Source: Shinella sp. UYSO24
Lineage (GTDB): Bacteria > Pseudomonadota > Alphaproteobacteria > Rhizobiales > Rhizobiaceae
Direction of reading: 5' to 3'
Length of the DNA: 64,000 nt
Assembly (NCBI GenBank): GCA_902167985.1
Contig: CABHNZ010000002.1
Span: 372,001 to 436,000, forward strand
Part shown: positions 10,277-20,267 of the stretch, piece after piece
How positions within the stretch are numbered: position 1 is the first letter of the stretch
Layout: every line of letters starts with the position of its first letter
Translations under genes and position numbers: made by a program
The notes under the pieces: generated by a model
What the model saw: only the letters and a program-made list of their open reading frames with translations
Told to the model about the DNA's origin: nothing
Databases searched by the model: none

Positions 10277-12513
10277 ATGAGTGAGTTCAAAAAAATCCAA
10301 CGTGCGAAGCTCGGGCTTGCAGCAGGCGTTGCCATGATCGGCATTTGCGCCGGCTGGAGCGCGCAGGCACAGACCGCGGGTGCTGCAACCGAGGGCAATA
10401 GCAGCACGACGCTTGCGCCGATCGTTCTGCAGGGCGAGGGTGCGGGCGAAACCGGTACCGGCCCGGTACAGGGTTATGTGGCGAAGAAGACGACTGTCGG
10501 CTCGAAGAACGATACGCCGCTGAACGAGGTTCCGCAGGCGGTTTCGGTCGTCGGCAAACAGGAAATGGATGATCGCGGCGTCACCAACAAGGTGGACGAG
10601 GCGCTGCGCTATACGGCCGGTGTTCTGGCCGAGCCCTTCGGCGTCGATCCCGATACGGACTGGGTCTATATCCGCGGCTTCGACGCGACGCAGACCGGCG
10701 TGTTCATGGACGGGCTCAACCTCTTTTCCTACGGCTTCGGCGGTTTCCAGATCGATCCGTTCATGCTGGAGCGCGTCGATGTGCTGAAGGGACCGGCCTC
10801 GGTTCTCTATGGTGGCGGCAATGCCGGCGGTATCGTCGATTACGTGCGCAAGCGGCCGACGGAAGACCCCTATTATTACACCGAGACCGGCATCAACAAT
10901 TTCGGCAATGCCTTCTTCGGCTTCGACTTTTCCGACAAGGTCGGCAGCGACGATACGATCCATTACCGGCTGACCGGCAAGATTGCCGGCGGCGACAACT
11001 ATTCCGATTTCAGCCATGATTTCCGCGGTTTCATCATGCCGCAGATCGAGGTTTCTCCGGACGAAAGCACCAAGGTCAATGTCTGGGCGATGGCTTCGGG
11101 CCTGAAGCAGGTGCATACCGGCAACGGCTTCTTCCCTTACGTCGGCACGGTTGTCGATGCGCCCGGCTTCGGCAAGATCAGCCGCGACGCATTCTATGGC
11201 GAGCCGGGTATCGATAAGGGTCGCTATAACCAGGAAATGTTCGGTACCGAATTCGAGCACACGTTCGACAATGGCCTGAAATTCTCGCAGAACCTGCGCT
11301 ACAGCCATCTCTACAAGTATGAGAATGCGCCTTATCTCTATGGCTGGCAGGGGTCCGATCCGACCGACACCTACGGTTCCTACACCGAACCGCAGACGGC
11401 CGATTTCCAGCTTCACCGCCTCGGTTTCCAGGGCACGTCGAAGGTCGACAGCTTCAACATGGACAACCGGCTTTCCGGTTCGTTCGAGACCGGTGCGCTC
11501 GAACACGATCTGATGGTCGGCATCGACTACAAGTATTACCGGCTGTACAACAAGCAGGCGTCCAGCCCCGGCACGCCGATCAGCGCGTCGGACCCGATCT
11601 ATGGCGCTCCGCAGCCGGCGACGTTCGTCTACAGCAACCAGGTCATCACCCAGCAGCAGGTCGGTATCTACGCCCAGGATCAGGTCCATTTCGGCGATGG
11701 CTGGCTTCTGACGGCGAATGGTCGCTACGACTTCGTGCATACAGATACGGACAACAATCCGACTGCCTATTCGGCGACGTCCTCGTCCTATAGCTACGAC
11801 AAGTCGGCTGCCAGCGGTCGTGTCGGTCTGGCTTACGAGTTCGACAATGGGCTGACGCCTTATGTCAGCGTCGGCACGTTCTTCAATCCGGTCGTCGTGG
11901 TCAGCACCACGCCGGATAACCGGCCTGAAGAGGGCGAGCAGTACGAAGTCGGCCTGAAATACGATCCGACCTTCATCGACGGTACGTTCACCGTGTCGCT
12001 GTTCAACCTCAACCGCCGCAATGTGGTGGTGACGGACCCGGCGACCTTCCTGTCGAGCCAGATCGGTGAAGTCAATTCGCGCGGTATCGAGCTGGAAGGC
12101 AAGGTGAACCTGAACCAGAACTGGAAGATGCTCGGCTCGTTCTCCTATACCGACATGGAAGACAAGGACGATATCGTGTCGGCCTATGTCGGCAAGAAGC
12201 CGTGGCTGGTGCCGGCAACCCAGGCTTCCCTGTGGCTCGACTATACCGTTACCGATGGTGCGCTTGAGGGCCTCAGCCTCGGCGGCGGCGTTCGCTACCA
12301 GGGCGAAAGCTATGCGACCGCCTGAACACGCTCAAGGTTCCTGACTATGCCGTGTTCGACGCGGCCGTCCGCTACAAGCGCGATGGCTGGGAAGGTTCGG
12401 TCAACGTGTCGAACCTGTTCGACAAGGAATATGTGAAGGGTTGCCAGGGCGTCTCGACCTGCGGTTACGGCGATCCGCGCACGATCATGTTCAAGATCAG
12501 CAAGGTCTGGTAA
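10277..12513 (+). CDS. TonB-dependent siderophore receptor (FhuA/FoxA-like), one frame break
   Basis: Outer-membrane gated channel for a ferric siderophore. There is a signal peptide (to about residue 35, ...GWSAQAQT). The plug domain carries ETPQAV-like NEVPQAVSVVGKQEMDDRG, RGFDATQTGVFMDGL and VLKGPASVLYGGGNAGG, followed by a 22-strand barrel. No secretin/STN extension is present, so there is no surface-signalling module. The frame breaks near 12320 (missing C). Repaired, the chain continues YADRLNTLKVPDYAVFDA and ends with the barrel closure GYGDPRTIMFKISKVW. Total is 745 residues, normal for the ferrichrome/ferrioxamine group. Regulation is likely through the iron box upstream and the AraC gene beside it. 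The exact siderophore is not determined. Confidence 0.92.
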
Positions 12514-12545
12514 TTCCGGCCCTGCTGCAATCAGCGGACGAAGCG

Positions 12546-12573
12546 ACGCCGGTGTCATCGACACCGGCGTTTT
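12546..12573 (+). terminator. Intrinsic terminator after the TonB receptor gene
   Basis: Perfect 10-bp stem ACGCCGGTGT / ACACCGGCGT with loop CATCG, ending in TTTT, 32 bp after the receptor stop. Confidence 0.85.
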
Positions 12574-12696
12574 GCATTGGCCTTCGCGCTACGAAAATGC
12601 GTAGGAAACAGGGCGCTGACTGCGCAAAGCCCATTGACGAAGCAGGGGCATTGCGACTACGCAGTGGCATCGACGCATCCGGAAACGGCGGCGTCA

Positions 12697-12787
12697 GGAG
12701 AGGTGGCCGAGTGGTCGAAGGCGCTCCCCTGCTAAGGGAGTATACGTCAAAAGCGTATCGAGGGTTCGAATCCCTTCCTCTCCGCCA
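12697..12787 (+). tRNA. tRNA-Ser, anticodon GCT
   Basis: Acceptor stem GGAGAGG / CCTCTCC with discriminator G and an encoded CCA end. The anticodon stem CTCCC / GGGAG holds the loop CTGCTAA, giving anticodon GCT (reads AGC/AGU). A long variable arm (TACGTCAAAAGCGTA) marks a class II serine tRNA, and the T arm is AGGGTTCGAATCCCT. No integrase or attachment-site duplication is seen beside it. Confidence 0.97.
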
Positions 12788-12862
12788 CTATCCCTCTCCC
12801 CGCGATTATCCCTCAATGTCATGTCCGATCGTCCAGAAGCGAAGCGGCGGCATTATCGTCGG

Positions 12863-13078
12863 TCATGGGCCTGGCGCTGACGGAGGGCCGCTTTCCGGTG
12901 GGGCGAGGTGATCGGGTCCGGGCAAGCTTTCGCGGTTGCGCCTCCGACGGGCTCTGTCCGCATCGGCTGCATCCGGCTCGCACATGGCCCTGACTTCATC
13001 CACCAGCGCGATCAGCTCGGCCAGTTCCTTCATCAGGATATCGATGACTTCCGGCGGCAGTTCGGATTTTCCGGTCAT
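12863..13078 (-). CDS. Small hypothetical protein (71 residues)
   Basis: I do not recognise the family. The reading frame has a good ribosome site (AAAGGA, 8 bp before ATG). The N-terminal half is an amphipathic acidic helix (PPEVIDILMKELAELIALVDEVRAM), followed by a short Arg-rich patch and a Pro/Gly-rich end. It could be a small regulatory or toxin/antitoxin-like protein, but nothing proves this. A perfect 22-bp AT-rich inverted repeat lies 60 bp upstream of its start and may be its operator. It could also be chance coding. Confidence 0.45.
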   Translation of the reverse strand: MTGKSELPPEVIDILMKELAELIALVDEVRAMCEPDAADADRARRRRNRESLPGPDHLAPPESGPPSAPGP

Positions 13079-13137
13079 GGCTTCGTCCTTTCACCAAGGA
13101 CATATTTTTCGTCTGCGGCTGAATCTCAAGCGACTAC

Positions 13138-13159
13138 TTAATTAGTGATTACTAATTAA
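13138..13159. promoter_or_regulatory. 22-bp AT-rich palindrome, likely operator
   Basis: Perfect 9-bp arms TTAATTAGT and ACTAATTAA separated by GATT, in an otherwise GC-rich sequence. It sits between the small hypothetical gene (start 13078, leftward) and the end of the peroxiredoxin gene. No T-tract follows on either strand, so a protein-binding site is likelier than a terminator. Confidence 0.5.
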
Positions 13160-13255
13160 TGTTAATGGCCATACCATGGCCGCTGGCATTCCGGTCGGCG
13201 GATATGAAAACGGCGGCCGAAGCCGCCGTTTCGCACTTGCATCGTCTTGGCCGGA

Positions 13256-13911
13256 TCAGCTGGGCTGCTTGGTCTTGCGCAGGTAGGGCAGGACGGTATC
13301 GAAGGAGCCGAAACGGGTGATGGCGTCTTCGTTGGAGACGGCGGCGGTGATGATGACATCGTCGCCCTGCTGCCAGTTGGCAGGCGTTGCCACCTGATGC
13401 TTGGCGGTGAGCTGGATGCTGTCGATGGCGCGCAGGATCTCGTTGAAATTGCGGCCCGTCGTCATCGGGTAGGTGAGGATCAGCTTGATCTTCTTGTCGG
13501 GACCGATGACATAGACGGAGCGCACGGTAGCATTGTCGGCCGGTGTGCGCCTTCCGACGTCTCGCCGGCCGTCTCCGGCAGCATGTCAAAGAGTTTCGCG
13601 ACCTTGAGGTCCTTGTCGCCGATCAGCGGATAGTCGACGGCATGGCCGGTGGCGGTCTTGATGTCGTCCTTCCACTTGCTATGGCTTTCGACGGGATCGA
13701 CCGAGATGCCGATGATTTTTACGCCACGCTTGGTGAATTCGCCTTCAAGGCCGGCCATGGTGCCGAGTTCGGTCGTGCAGACCGGAGTGAAATTCTTCGG
13801 GTGGGAAAACAGAACCGCCCAGCCATCGCCGATCCAGTCATGGAAGCTGATCGTGCCCTGCGTCGTCTCGGCGGTGAAATCCGGAGCGGTTGCGTTGATG
13901 CGAAGTCCCAT
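13256..13911 (-). CDS. 1-Cys peroxiredoxin (Prx6/AhpC-TSA type), one frame break
   Basis: Thiol peroxidase that reduces hydrogen peroxide and organic peroxides. The peroxidatic Cys45 is in FTPVCTTELG, with the upstream FSHPKNFTP motif; the C-terminal dimerisation domain has MTTGRNFNEILRAIDSIQ and PANWQQGDDVII. No second resolving Cys is visible. One missing C near 13545 breaks the frame (repaired SEGRTPADNATVRSVYVIG). The result is 218 residues, the exact size usual for this subfamily. The start is chosen as MGLRINATAPDF, preceded by an AGGGAGA ribosome site. It stands alone. Confidence 0.92.
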
Positions 13912-14139
13912 CGTGTCGTCTCCCTTGTGTGGTGTCTTGGTGTGGTATCTTGGTGCGTTGTGTCGGTATCTGGTATCTCGGCTGCATGAAGTCGCGAGGA
14001 ATATATCGCCTGCTGTGTCTCGCTGACACGCAATTTGTTCCAAAAGCGATAGACAAGTAGCTTTTTGTTGCTGGTCCGTCTGTGATGCAAGGCACATTGT
14101 TTTGAAGCTTGGTTTTGAAGCTTGCCTGCTGGCAGCGCA

Positions 14140-15776
14140 TCAATGCGCCGGGCCGCCGCCGGCCTTCGGATCGACGCGGCGCAGCACGAGCGCCAGCGGG
14201 ATGGCGCAGGCCGAGACGATCGCCAGAACCTGAAAGACGTCGATATAGGCGAGGAAGCTCGACTGGTTGGCAACCTGCTGGCCGATATAGGCAATCGCCT
14301 GATTATGGGCATCTGCCGCAGTCGATCCGTGCTGCATGAAATAGCGCGTCACGGTGTTCAGCGTCTCGGTATAGGCAGGGTCCGACGGGGTGACGTGTTC
14401 GACCAGACGGCTCTGGTGCCATTGCTCGCGATGGGCAAGGACGTTGGAAGCGATCGAGACGCCGATCGAGCCGCCGGTATTGCGGGCGGCATTGATGAGC
14501 GCCGAGGCCTGATCCGTCTGGTCGGGCCGCAACCCGTCATAGGAGCCGCAGTGATCGGGATGAAGATCAGCGGCAGACCGAGGCCGAGATAGAGGCGCGA
14601 TACGACGAAGAAGCCGAAGTTCAGGTCGGGTGTGAGGCGGGTCAGATCGTACATGGCAAGCGCGATGATGCCGGCGCCGATGGCGATCAGGTATTTCGGC
14701 TGGACGATCGAGGTGAGCCTGCCGACGACGAACATCATCATCATGGTGACGAGCCCGCCGGGCGAGAGTGCCAGCCCCGCCCAGGTGGCTGTGTAGCCGT
14801 AATTCTCCTGCAGGACCTGCGGGACATATTGGGTGGTTGCGATCAGGATCGCGCCGGTTGCCAGCATGACGATCATGCAGGAGCCGAACTGGCGGGTGGC
14901 GATCAGCCGGACATCAAGCAGCGGATTGCGCTTTGTCAGCAGCCACGGAATGGCGGCAAGAAGGGCTGCGACGCAGATGGCCGTGGTGACGATGATGAAG
15001 GTCGAATCGTACCAGTCTTCCGTCTGGCCGCGGTCGAGGACGAGTTCAAGCGCGCCGAGGAAGGTGCCGATCAGAAGGAAGCCGACGATATCGAAGCGGA
15101 TGCGGTCGCGGCGCATTTCCTCCTGCCTGCGCTTGGCCGAGGGCGGGTCATTGACGAGGAAATAGACCAGCATGAAGGCGAAGGCGCCGACGGGGCCGTT
15201 GATGAGGAAACACCAGTGCCAGGAGAAATTGTCCGAGAGATAGCCGCCAAGCGTCGGGCCGATGACCGGGGCGACGACCACGGCAACGCCGAAAATGGCA
15301 AAGGCTTGGCTGCGCTTTTGCGGCGGGAAGGCATCGGTGAGGATGGATTGCGAGACAGGCACCATGCCGCCGCCGGCAAAGCCCTGGATCATCCGGAAGA
15401 TCAGCAGCGAGGGCAGATCCCAGGCCAAGCCGCAAAGCACCGACGACATGGTGAAGACGGCGAGGCAGACGAGGTAGAAGCGCTTGCGGCCGTAGCGCTG
15501 GGCGATGAAGCTCGAGGCCATCAGCGCGATCGCGTTGGAGACGAGATAGGTCGTCACCACCCAGGAGGATTCGTCCGAGCTGACGGCCAGACCTCCGGAA
15601 ATGTAGCGGAGCGCGACATTGGCGATCGTTGTGTCGAGGACTTCCATGAAGACTGCCAGCGCCACCACGACGGCGACGAGCCATGGATTGGTCTGGCGCT
15701 CAGTGCGCGGCCCAGCGCCCGCATTGCCGCCGGTACCGCCGCTGGCACCGCCGCTCACAAGGGATGCACCTGCCAT
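14140..15776 (-). CDS. emrB: MFS drug efflux permease of the EmrB/QacA (DHA2) family, one frame break
   Basis: Inner-membrane proton antiporter with 14 predicted helices that works with the EmrA adaptor and an outer-membrane channel. Visible motifs are the helix-1 motif LDTTIANVALRYISGGL, motif A RYGRKRFYLVCL and motif C GPTLGGYLSDNFSWHWCFLINGPVG. The frame breaks near 14540; restoring one base gives IPITAASYDGLRPDQTDQASALINAARNTGGSIG. Repaired length is 545 residues. The start (MAGASLVSGG) lies one base after the emrA stop, so the two are translationally coupled. Confidence 0.92.
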
Positions 15777-15777
15777 G

Positions 15778-16974
15778 TCAGTGCTCCGGATGGACCGTGA
15801 CGGTCGGAACCACCGACATTCCCGGGCCGATCGAGACATCCTGCGGCCATTGATCGACGATGATCTTCACCGGCACGCGCTGGGTGACTTTCACATAATT
15901 GCCGGTCGCGTTTTCGGCGGGCAGAAGCGAGAAGGCGGTGCCGGAACCGGGCTGCACGGAGGCGACCTTGCCGTGGAGGATGTGGTCAGGATAGGCGTCG
16001 AGCGTCACTTCGACCGGCTGTCCGGGGCGCATGTCGGTCAGCTGGGTTTCCTTGAAATTGGCAGTCACCCAGATATCGTCCGGCACGAAGGTGGCGATTG
16101 CCTGACCAGCCTCGACATATTGTCCCTTCGAGCCCGACAGTTTGACGATCCGGCCCGGCTGGGCAGCGATGATCTTCGTATAGGTGAGGTTCTGCTCGGC
16201 GCTTTCGCGCTCAGCCTCGGCCTGTTTGACGCTGGCCTCGGCGCTGTTCAGTTGCGCCTGGGCGGCGGCCTTGTTCTGCATGGCGGAGGTGACACTGGCC
16301 TGCGACTGGGTATAGCTTGCCTGCGCCTGCCGCAGCGTCGATTGCGCTTGCTGGGCGGCTTCCTGGCTGCCGGCGCCGCCGGTCAGGAGCTGCTGCTGGC
16401 GGGTGGACTGATCCCTGGCATAGTCCAGTGCGGCAAGCGACGAGGCCTGCTCGGCCTTGGCCTGATCGATGGCGGCCGACTGGACGTCGATCTGGGCTCT
16501 CGCATTGGCGACCGAGGCATTGGCGGACTGGACCTGCGCATCCGCCTGATCGACGGCGATCTGGTAATCGCGTGGGGCGATCTGCGCGATGACCGCGCCG
16601 GCTGCCACATGCTGGTTGTCGGTCACGTCGATCGTGTCGAGATAGCCGGAGACCTTGGTGGCAACCGAGAAGCTGCGCGCATCGACAAAGGCATCGTCGG
16701 TCGTCTCGTAGGGGTAATAGTAGGTCAGCCAGACGAAATAGCCGATCACCGCGAGAAGGATCACAAGCAGGATGACGCCGAGCGTCCATAAGGGATGGCG
16801 GCGGATGACGGAGCGCTTGCCTTCCGTCTTCGCCTCGGCCGAGCCACCCTCAGTCTGGTTGGCCTTCTGGTCGGGATCCGGTGCCTGTCTGGCCGCCGGG
16901 GCTTCGTTCTGGGGATTGTTCTGGTCGTCTGAAACGTGTTGGTGATCGGAAAGGGAGCGCTGAACCTGAGCCAC
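15778..16974 (-). CDS. emrA: EmrA-type membrane fusion protein (HlyD family)
   Basis: Periplasmic adaptor of the EmrAB efflux system. A cytoplasmic Gln/Asp/Pro-rich N-terminus is followed by one membrane anchor (LWTLGVILLVILLAVIGYFVW), a biotinyl-lipoyl half (FSVATKVSGYLDTIDV), a long Ala/Gln-rich coiled-coil hairpin (about residues 125-245) and the second lipoyl half plus beta-barrel (GRIVKLSGSKGQYVEAGQ). The start is uncertain: GTG at 16974 has a nearby GAGG, while TTG at 16989 is in frame upstream. The gene is uninterrupted. Confidence 0.92.
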   Translation of the reverse strand: MAQVQRSLSDHQHVSDDQNNPQNEAPAARQAPDPDQKANQTEGGSAEAKTEGKRSVIRRHPLWTLGVILLVILLAVIGYFVWLTYYYPYETTDDAFVDARSFSVATKVSGYLDTIDVTDNQHVAAGAVIAQIAPRDYQIAVDQADAQVQSANASVANARAQIDVQSAAIDQAKAEQASSLAALDYARDQSTRQQQLLTGGAGSQEAAQQAQSTLRQAQASYTQSQASVTSAMQNKAAAQAQLNSAEASVKQAEAERESAEQNLTYTKIIAAQPGRIVKLSGSKGQYVEAGQAIATFVPDDIWVTANFKETQLTDMRPGQPVEVTLDAYPDHILHGKVASVQPGSGTAFSLLPAENATGNYVKVTQRVPVKIIVDQWPQDVSIGPGMSVVPTVTVHPEH

Positions 16975-17444
16975 TGTAAGGCCTCGCAATGATGGCGATG
17001 AGACGGTGTTGAAACGTCATACTGAACGATCGGTTCCTCTTTCGTCTTGGCGTATCGCATCGCAGCAAACATCCATCGGAACGTTTGCAACCTTCTCCTC
17101 TCCGTCATTCGGGGCAGGGCTTTGGTCTGTTTCTTTTCGGACTTTAGGCTGGCTTCGGCCCGGCAATCAGCCCCGGACACGACCTCAAGAGGTCTGCACA
17201 TTGCCGTGAGGTGGAACGGAGTGGGCGGATCGGCGTTGCGTGTTGATCCTCGCGCGTGTAGGCGGGAAGGGAGGACGGCGATGGAGTGGTCCGCACATGA
17301 GCCTGTCAGGCGGCATGCAAGCCGCCTCTGCCTTTCGGCAGCAGCTCTCACCGTGCCTGCCTCATGCCGGGGTATCGGGTTCTGCGTTCGATATGACCCG
17401 CGCATGTCAGGCCTGCCAGTCGGAAGATTTCCGGGGAGGCGGCG
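16975..17444. other. Intergenic region with no recognised gene
   Basis: About 470 bp between divergent emrA (leftward) and the Tat-exported protein gene (rightward). It should hold the emrAB promoter. I see a weak GAAC...GTTC inverted element near 17034-17046 and no convincing frame or RNA. Confidence 0.4.
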
Positions 17445-17977
17445 ATGAAACGAAGAGACTTCATCCTCAGGCTGACGGCCGGATCGGCCGCTGCGTTCTT
17501 GGCCTTTCCACCCGCGTGACGGTGGAGGACGGCGTTGCGCATCTCGACCTTGCTGCCGCTGATGCCCGAAATGGGAATTCCGGGGGAAACTCAGGTGGGG
17601 ATGGCGGCGGCGGTAATGCCGGGGGAGGCTCCGGACAAGGCAATTCCGGTGGCCGCAGTTCGGAGGGGGGGCGCTCAGACGGGCGCAGTTCGGAGGGGCG
17701 CAGTTCAGAGGGGCGGAGCGCGAAAAGTTCGACAAGCACCGGCTCGCAGGACGAGGATCAGTCCGGTGACAGTGCCGGCATCTCCGATGGAAATGGCGGC
17801 TCGCTCTCGACCAGCGGGGGCATGCGCGCCACGACGATCAGTATCCGGCATGCCAACGGGACTGTCGAACGGATCGTCGGTGGCCGATACGAGATGCGCG
17901 ACAGCCGGTCGCGCACCATCGTCAACCGCAATGCGACCGCCGCCGACCGCTCGCGGCTGGAAGGGCTTACGAGATAA
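17445..17977 (+). CDS. Tat-exported Gly/Ser-rich repeat protein of unknown function, one frame break
   Basis: Family not recognised. It starts MKRRDFILRLTAG, a twin-arginine-type signal followed by the hydrophobic stretch SAAAFLAF, after a GGGGAGG ribosome site. One missing C near 17515 is inferred (LAFPTRVTVEDG). The mature part has a short beta-like segment (VTVEDGVAHLDLAA), a Gly/Asn/Ser-rich low-complexity middle with R-S-S-E-G pentads, and a conserved-looking C-terminal domain with SIRHANGTVERIVGGRYEMRDSRSRTIVNR. Total is about 177 residues. Its last 11 bases overlap the end of the convergent response regulator gene, so linked function with that two-component system is possible but unproven. 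Confidence 0.6.
17653..17720 (+). repeat. Imperfect 15-bp tandem repeats coding R-S-S-E-G
   Basis: Four to five copies of a 15-bp unit like CGCAGTTCGGAGGGG, partly degenerate (GGRSDG, RSSEG, RSSEG, RSAKS). The unit is a multiple of 3, so copy-number change would lengthen or shorten the linker without breaking the frame. Confidence 0.65.
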
Positions 17978-18626
17978 GCCGGCTCTCTGTCGCATCACGC
18001 AGGGCAAGTGCCGCTTCGGTGCGGTTGGTGACTTTCATCTTGGCGAGAATCCGCGTCATGTGGTGCTTGACGGTCTTCTCATGCAGATCGAGTTCGATCG
18101 CGACGCGCTTGTTGCTGAGGCCGGAGGCAACGAGGTTCAGGACCTGTTTTTCCCGCTCCGTCAGTTCCGAGACCCAGTCGTGACGGTTGATTGCCTCCCG
18201 CTGGCGGCTGGCATCGGCAAATAGCCGGGCAGACAGCGAGGGCGAGACATAAGTCTGCCCCGTCGCCACCGAACGGACCGCATCGGCCAGCGCCTGTGAC
18301 CCGATGCCCTTCAGAACATAACCGCGGGCGCCGAGCTTCAGCGCCCGGCTGATATCCTCATGCGCTTCCGAGACGGTCAGCATTACCACCTGCGTCTCGG
18401 GGCTTGCCGATATGACACCGGATACGGCTTCCAGCCCGTTGCCGGGCATGGAAATATCCATCAGCATCACATCGGGATAATGCGTGCCGACGATTTTCAG
18501 CGCGTCTTCGCGTGAGCCGCCTTCGGCCACGATATCAAGGCCATCCATCTCGCCGAGGCTGCGGATCACTCCTTCACGAAACAGCGGATGGTCGTCGACA
18601 ACGGCGATCCTGATTTCCTGCATCAT
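17967..18626 (-). CDS. LuxR/NarL-family response regulator
   Basis: 219 residues. The N-terminal receiver has the acidic pair DD11-12, phospho-acceptor Asp57 (DVMLMDISMPG) and a KP-like K in VLKGIGSQA. The C-terminal LuxR helix-turn-helix is ELTEREKQVLNLVASGLSNKRVAIELDLHEKTVKHHMTRILAKM. It overlaps the sensor kinase gene by 4 bases (ATGA) and is surely its partner. The output genes are unknown; the convergent Tat-exported protein gene and the PAP2 gene are neighbours. Confidence 0.95.
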   Translation of the reverse strand: MMQEIRIAVVDDHPLFREGVIRSLGEMDGLDIVAEGGSREDALKIVGTHYPDVMLMDISMPGNGLEAVSGVISASPETQVVMLTVSEAHEDISRALKLGARGYVLKGIGSQALADAVRSVATGQTYVSPSLSARLFADASRQREAINRHDWVSELTEREKQVLNLVASGLSNKRVAIELDLHEKTVKHHMTRILAKMKVTNRTEAALALRDATESRLIS

Positions 18627-20023
18627 GCTTGCTCCATCTGCTCAACATCGAGCGACATCGTGACGGTGGTGCCAGAAGGGGAACTGGCGATGGTGAACGT
18701 GCCGCCCAGACTTTCGATCCGTTCGCGCAATCCGGCAAGCCCGAGGCCCCCGGATCTGACATTCTGCGGATCAAAACCGGGGCCCTTGTCGATCACTTCG
18801 ATGACGATACTGTGGCCATCCTTAATCTGGCGTATCGATTGGCCGGTGCCGGCGGCATGGCGAAAGCCGTTATTGAGGGCTTCCTGCACGAAACGGTAGA
18901 TGCAGATCTTCTCCGCCGGCGAGAGTGGCCGGGCCGTCGGCTGCATTGCAAGCGCGACCTTGACGCCGGTGCGCTGCCGGTGCGCCTCGACCGCGCGGGT
19001 GAGGATCTCGGGAAGCTCGGCCGCCTCGATATGCGGCAGGACAAGGCCGGTGCAGATGCTGCGGATCTCGTCCATGGCCTCCTGCAGCCGTGCCTTGATG
19101 GTCTCGACTTCCTTTTCCCGGTCTTCGCGCGAGGCGGTCGCATCGACCAGCATCTTGCTGTCCACGCGAAGCGCGGCATAGGCGACAAGCTGGGCCGGGC
19201 CGTCATGCAGATCGGCGCCGAGGCGGCGAAGGTAGCTCTCGTTCAGCGCCGTCGCCTTCTGGGATGCGCGCTGGGCGCGGTTATGGAGCGCGCGGTTCTG
19301 CGCAAGAAGCTGGGAGAGGTCGGTGACGCGTTCGGTGAGTGCGCTCTGTTGAAGCTCGATCGTCTGGCTGCCGCGAAAGACGATGGCCGAGAGGAGGAAG
19401 AAGATGGCGAGAATGACGCCAGCGACGGCGGCCCAGCTCTGCCAGCGAGCGGTGGACAGGCTGTGGTGGAATTCGTCGGCCACTTCGTAAAACTCGGTAA
19501 CGGCGACGACTTCGCCCGACCATGGCTGAAGGACGGGGTTGTAGATTTCCAGAAGCGGCTTGCCGTCTGCGCGTTCGACCGGGCTTTCGGCATCGCTTGC
19601 CGCGCCGAAATGCGCCACCATCTGGCCGGCAAAGGCGGCGGAAAGATCGGTGTTCGGCGGGAAACGCTGGCCGACCATGTGCTTTTCGGTGGAATAGAGG
19701 ACCGTGCCGTCCTTGCGCCAGAGCCGGAAGGAAATGACGCGGCCGCCAAGTGCGCCCTGGCCGAAGGTCTCGTCAAGTATCCGTGTGGTGACATCATCCA
19801 GTGCCGTCGTCGTCTTCAGGTCCGGCAGGATGGGCGCGATGATGCTGTCGACGTAAAGGGCAGTTGCCGAGGCCGAGTTACGGGTGACGGCGCCCTCGAT
19901 GAGCGTGGTGACGAGAGCGCCGACCAGAAGCATGGCAATGAACGACACAATGCCGCCGGCGATCAGGAATTGCCGGGCAAGCGTCTGACTGTTCCAGCGA
20001 TCGACAAGAGCGATGGGCGGCAA
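18623..20023 (-). CDS. Sensor histidine kinase, NarX/DegS type (HisKA_3)
   Basis: 466 residues, apparently starting with TTG. There is a membrane helix at about 18-42, a periplasmic sensor region of about 150 residues, a second helix at about 197-216, a short coiled coil, and the dimerisation box LGADLHDGPAQLV with His273. The ATPase domain shows the N box QEALNNGFRHA and G boxes DKGPGFDP and GGLGLAGLRERIESLGG. It lacks the classic HisKA box and belongs with kinases that signal to LuxR-type regulators, as the overlapping downstream gene confirms. The periplasmic signal is unknown. Confidence 0.93.
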   Translation of the reverse strand: MPPIALVDRWNSQTLARQFLIAGGIVSFIAMLLVGALVTTLIEGAVTRNSASATALYVDSIIAPILPDLKTTTALDDVTTRILDETFGQGALGGRVISFRLWRKDGTVLYSTEKHMVGQRFPPNTDLSAAFAGQMVAHFGAASDAESPVERADGKPLLEIYNPVLQPWSGEVVAVTEFYEVADEFHHSLSTARWQSWAAVAGVILAIFFLLSAIVFRGSQTIELQQSALTERVTDLSQLLAQNRALHNRAQRASQKATALNESYLRRLGADLHDGPAQLVAYAALRVDSKMLVDATASREDREKEVETIKARLQEAMDEIRSICTGLVLPHIEAAELPEILTRAVEAHRQRTGVKVALAMQPTARPLSPAEKICIYRFVQEALNNGFRHAAGTGQSIRQIKDGHSIVIEVIDKGPGFDPQNVRSGGLGLAGLRERIESLGGTFTIASSPSGTTVTMSLDVEQMEQA

Positions 20024-20267
20024 AGGTCACCGATGATTATTTCTTGGTTTGCTAACCTATGGCCCCAGGCGGGCGCGTCAATGCAACATCTCGCACTGTC
20101 AGCGGTGAATTACTGACGCCGTTCAGTTCGATGTCAGGCCGCAGTCGGAACATCCGTGCCGATCCATGCTTGAACAGTGGGCGTCGAGACCCAATTTGTC
20201 GTTGCAACGACGACAAGGGCATGACGGCGACGATCGGCCGCGATCAGCCACCTGAACGGGAGAAAGA

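Noticed and set aside
12697..13159. Genomic island inserted at tRNA-Ser
   Set aside because: No integrase, no repeated tRNA end downstream and no change in gene style; the neighbours are ordinary chromosomal genes.
17047..17448. A 133-residue frame before the Tat-exported protein gene
   Set aside because: Arg/Ser/Ala-rich low-quality translation, no ribosome site, and no family resemblance.
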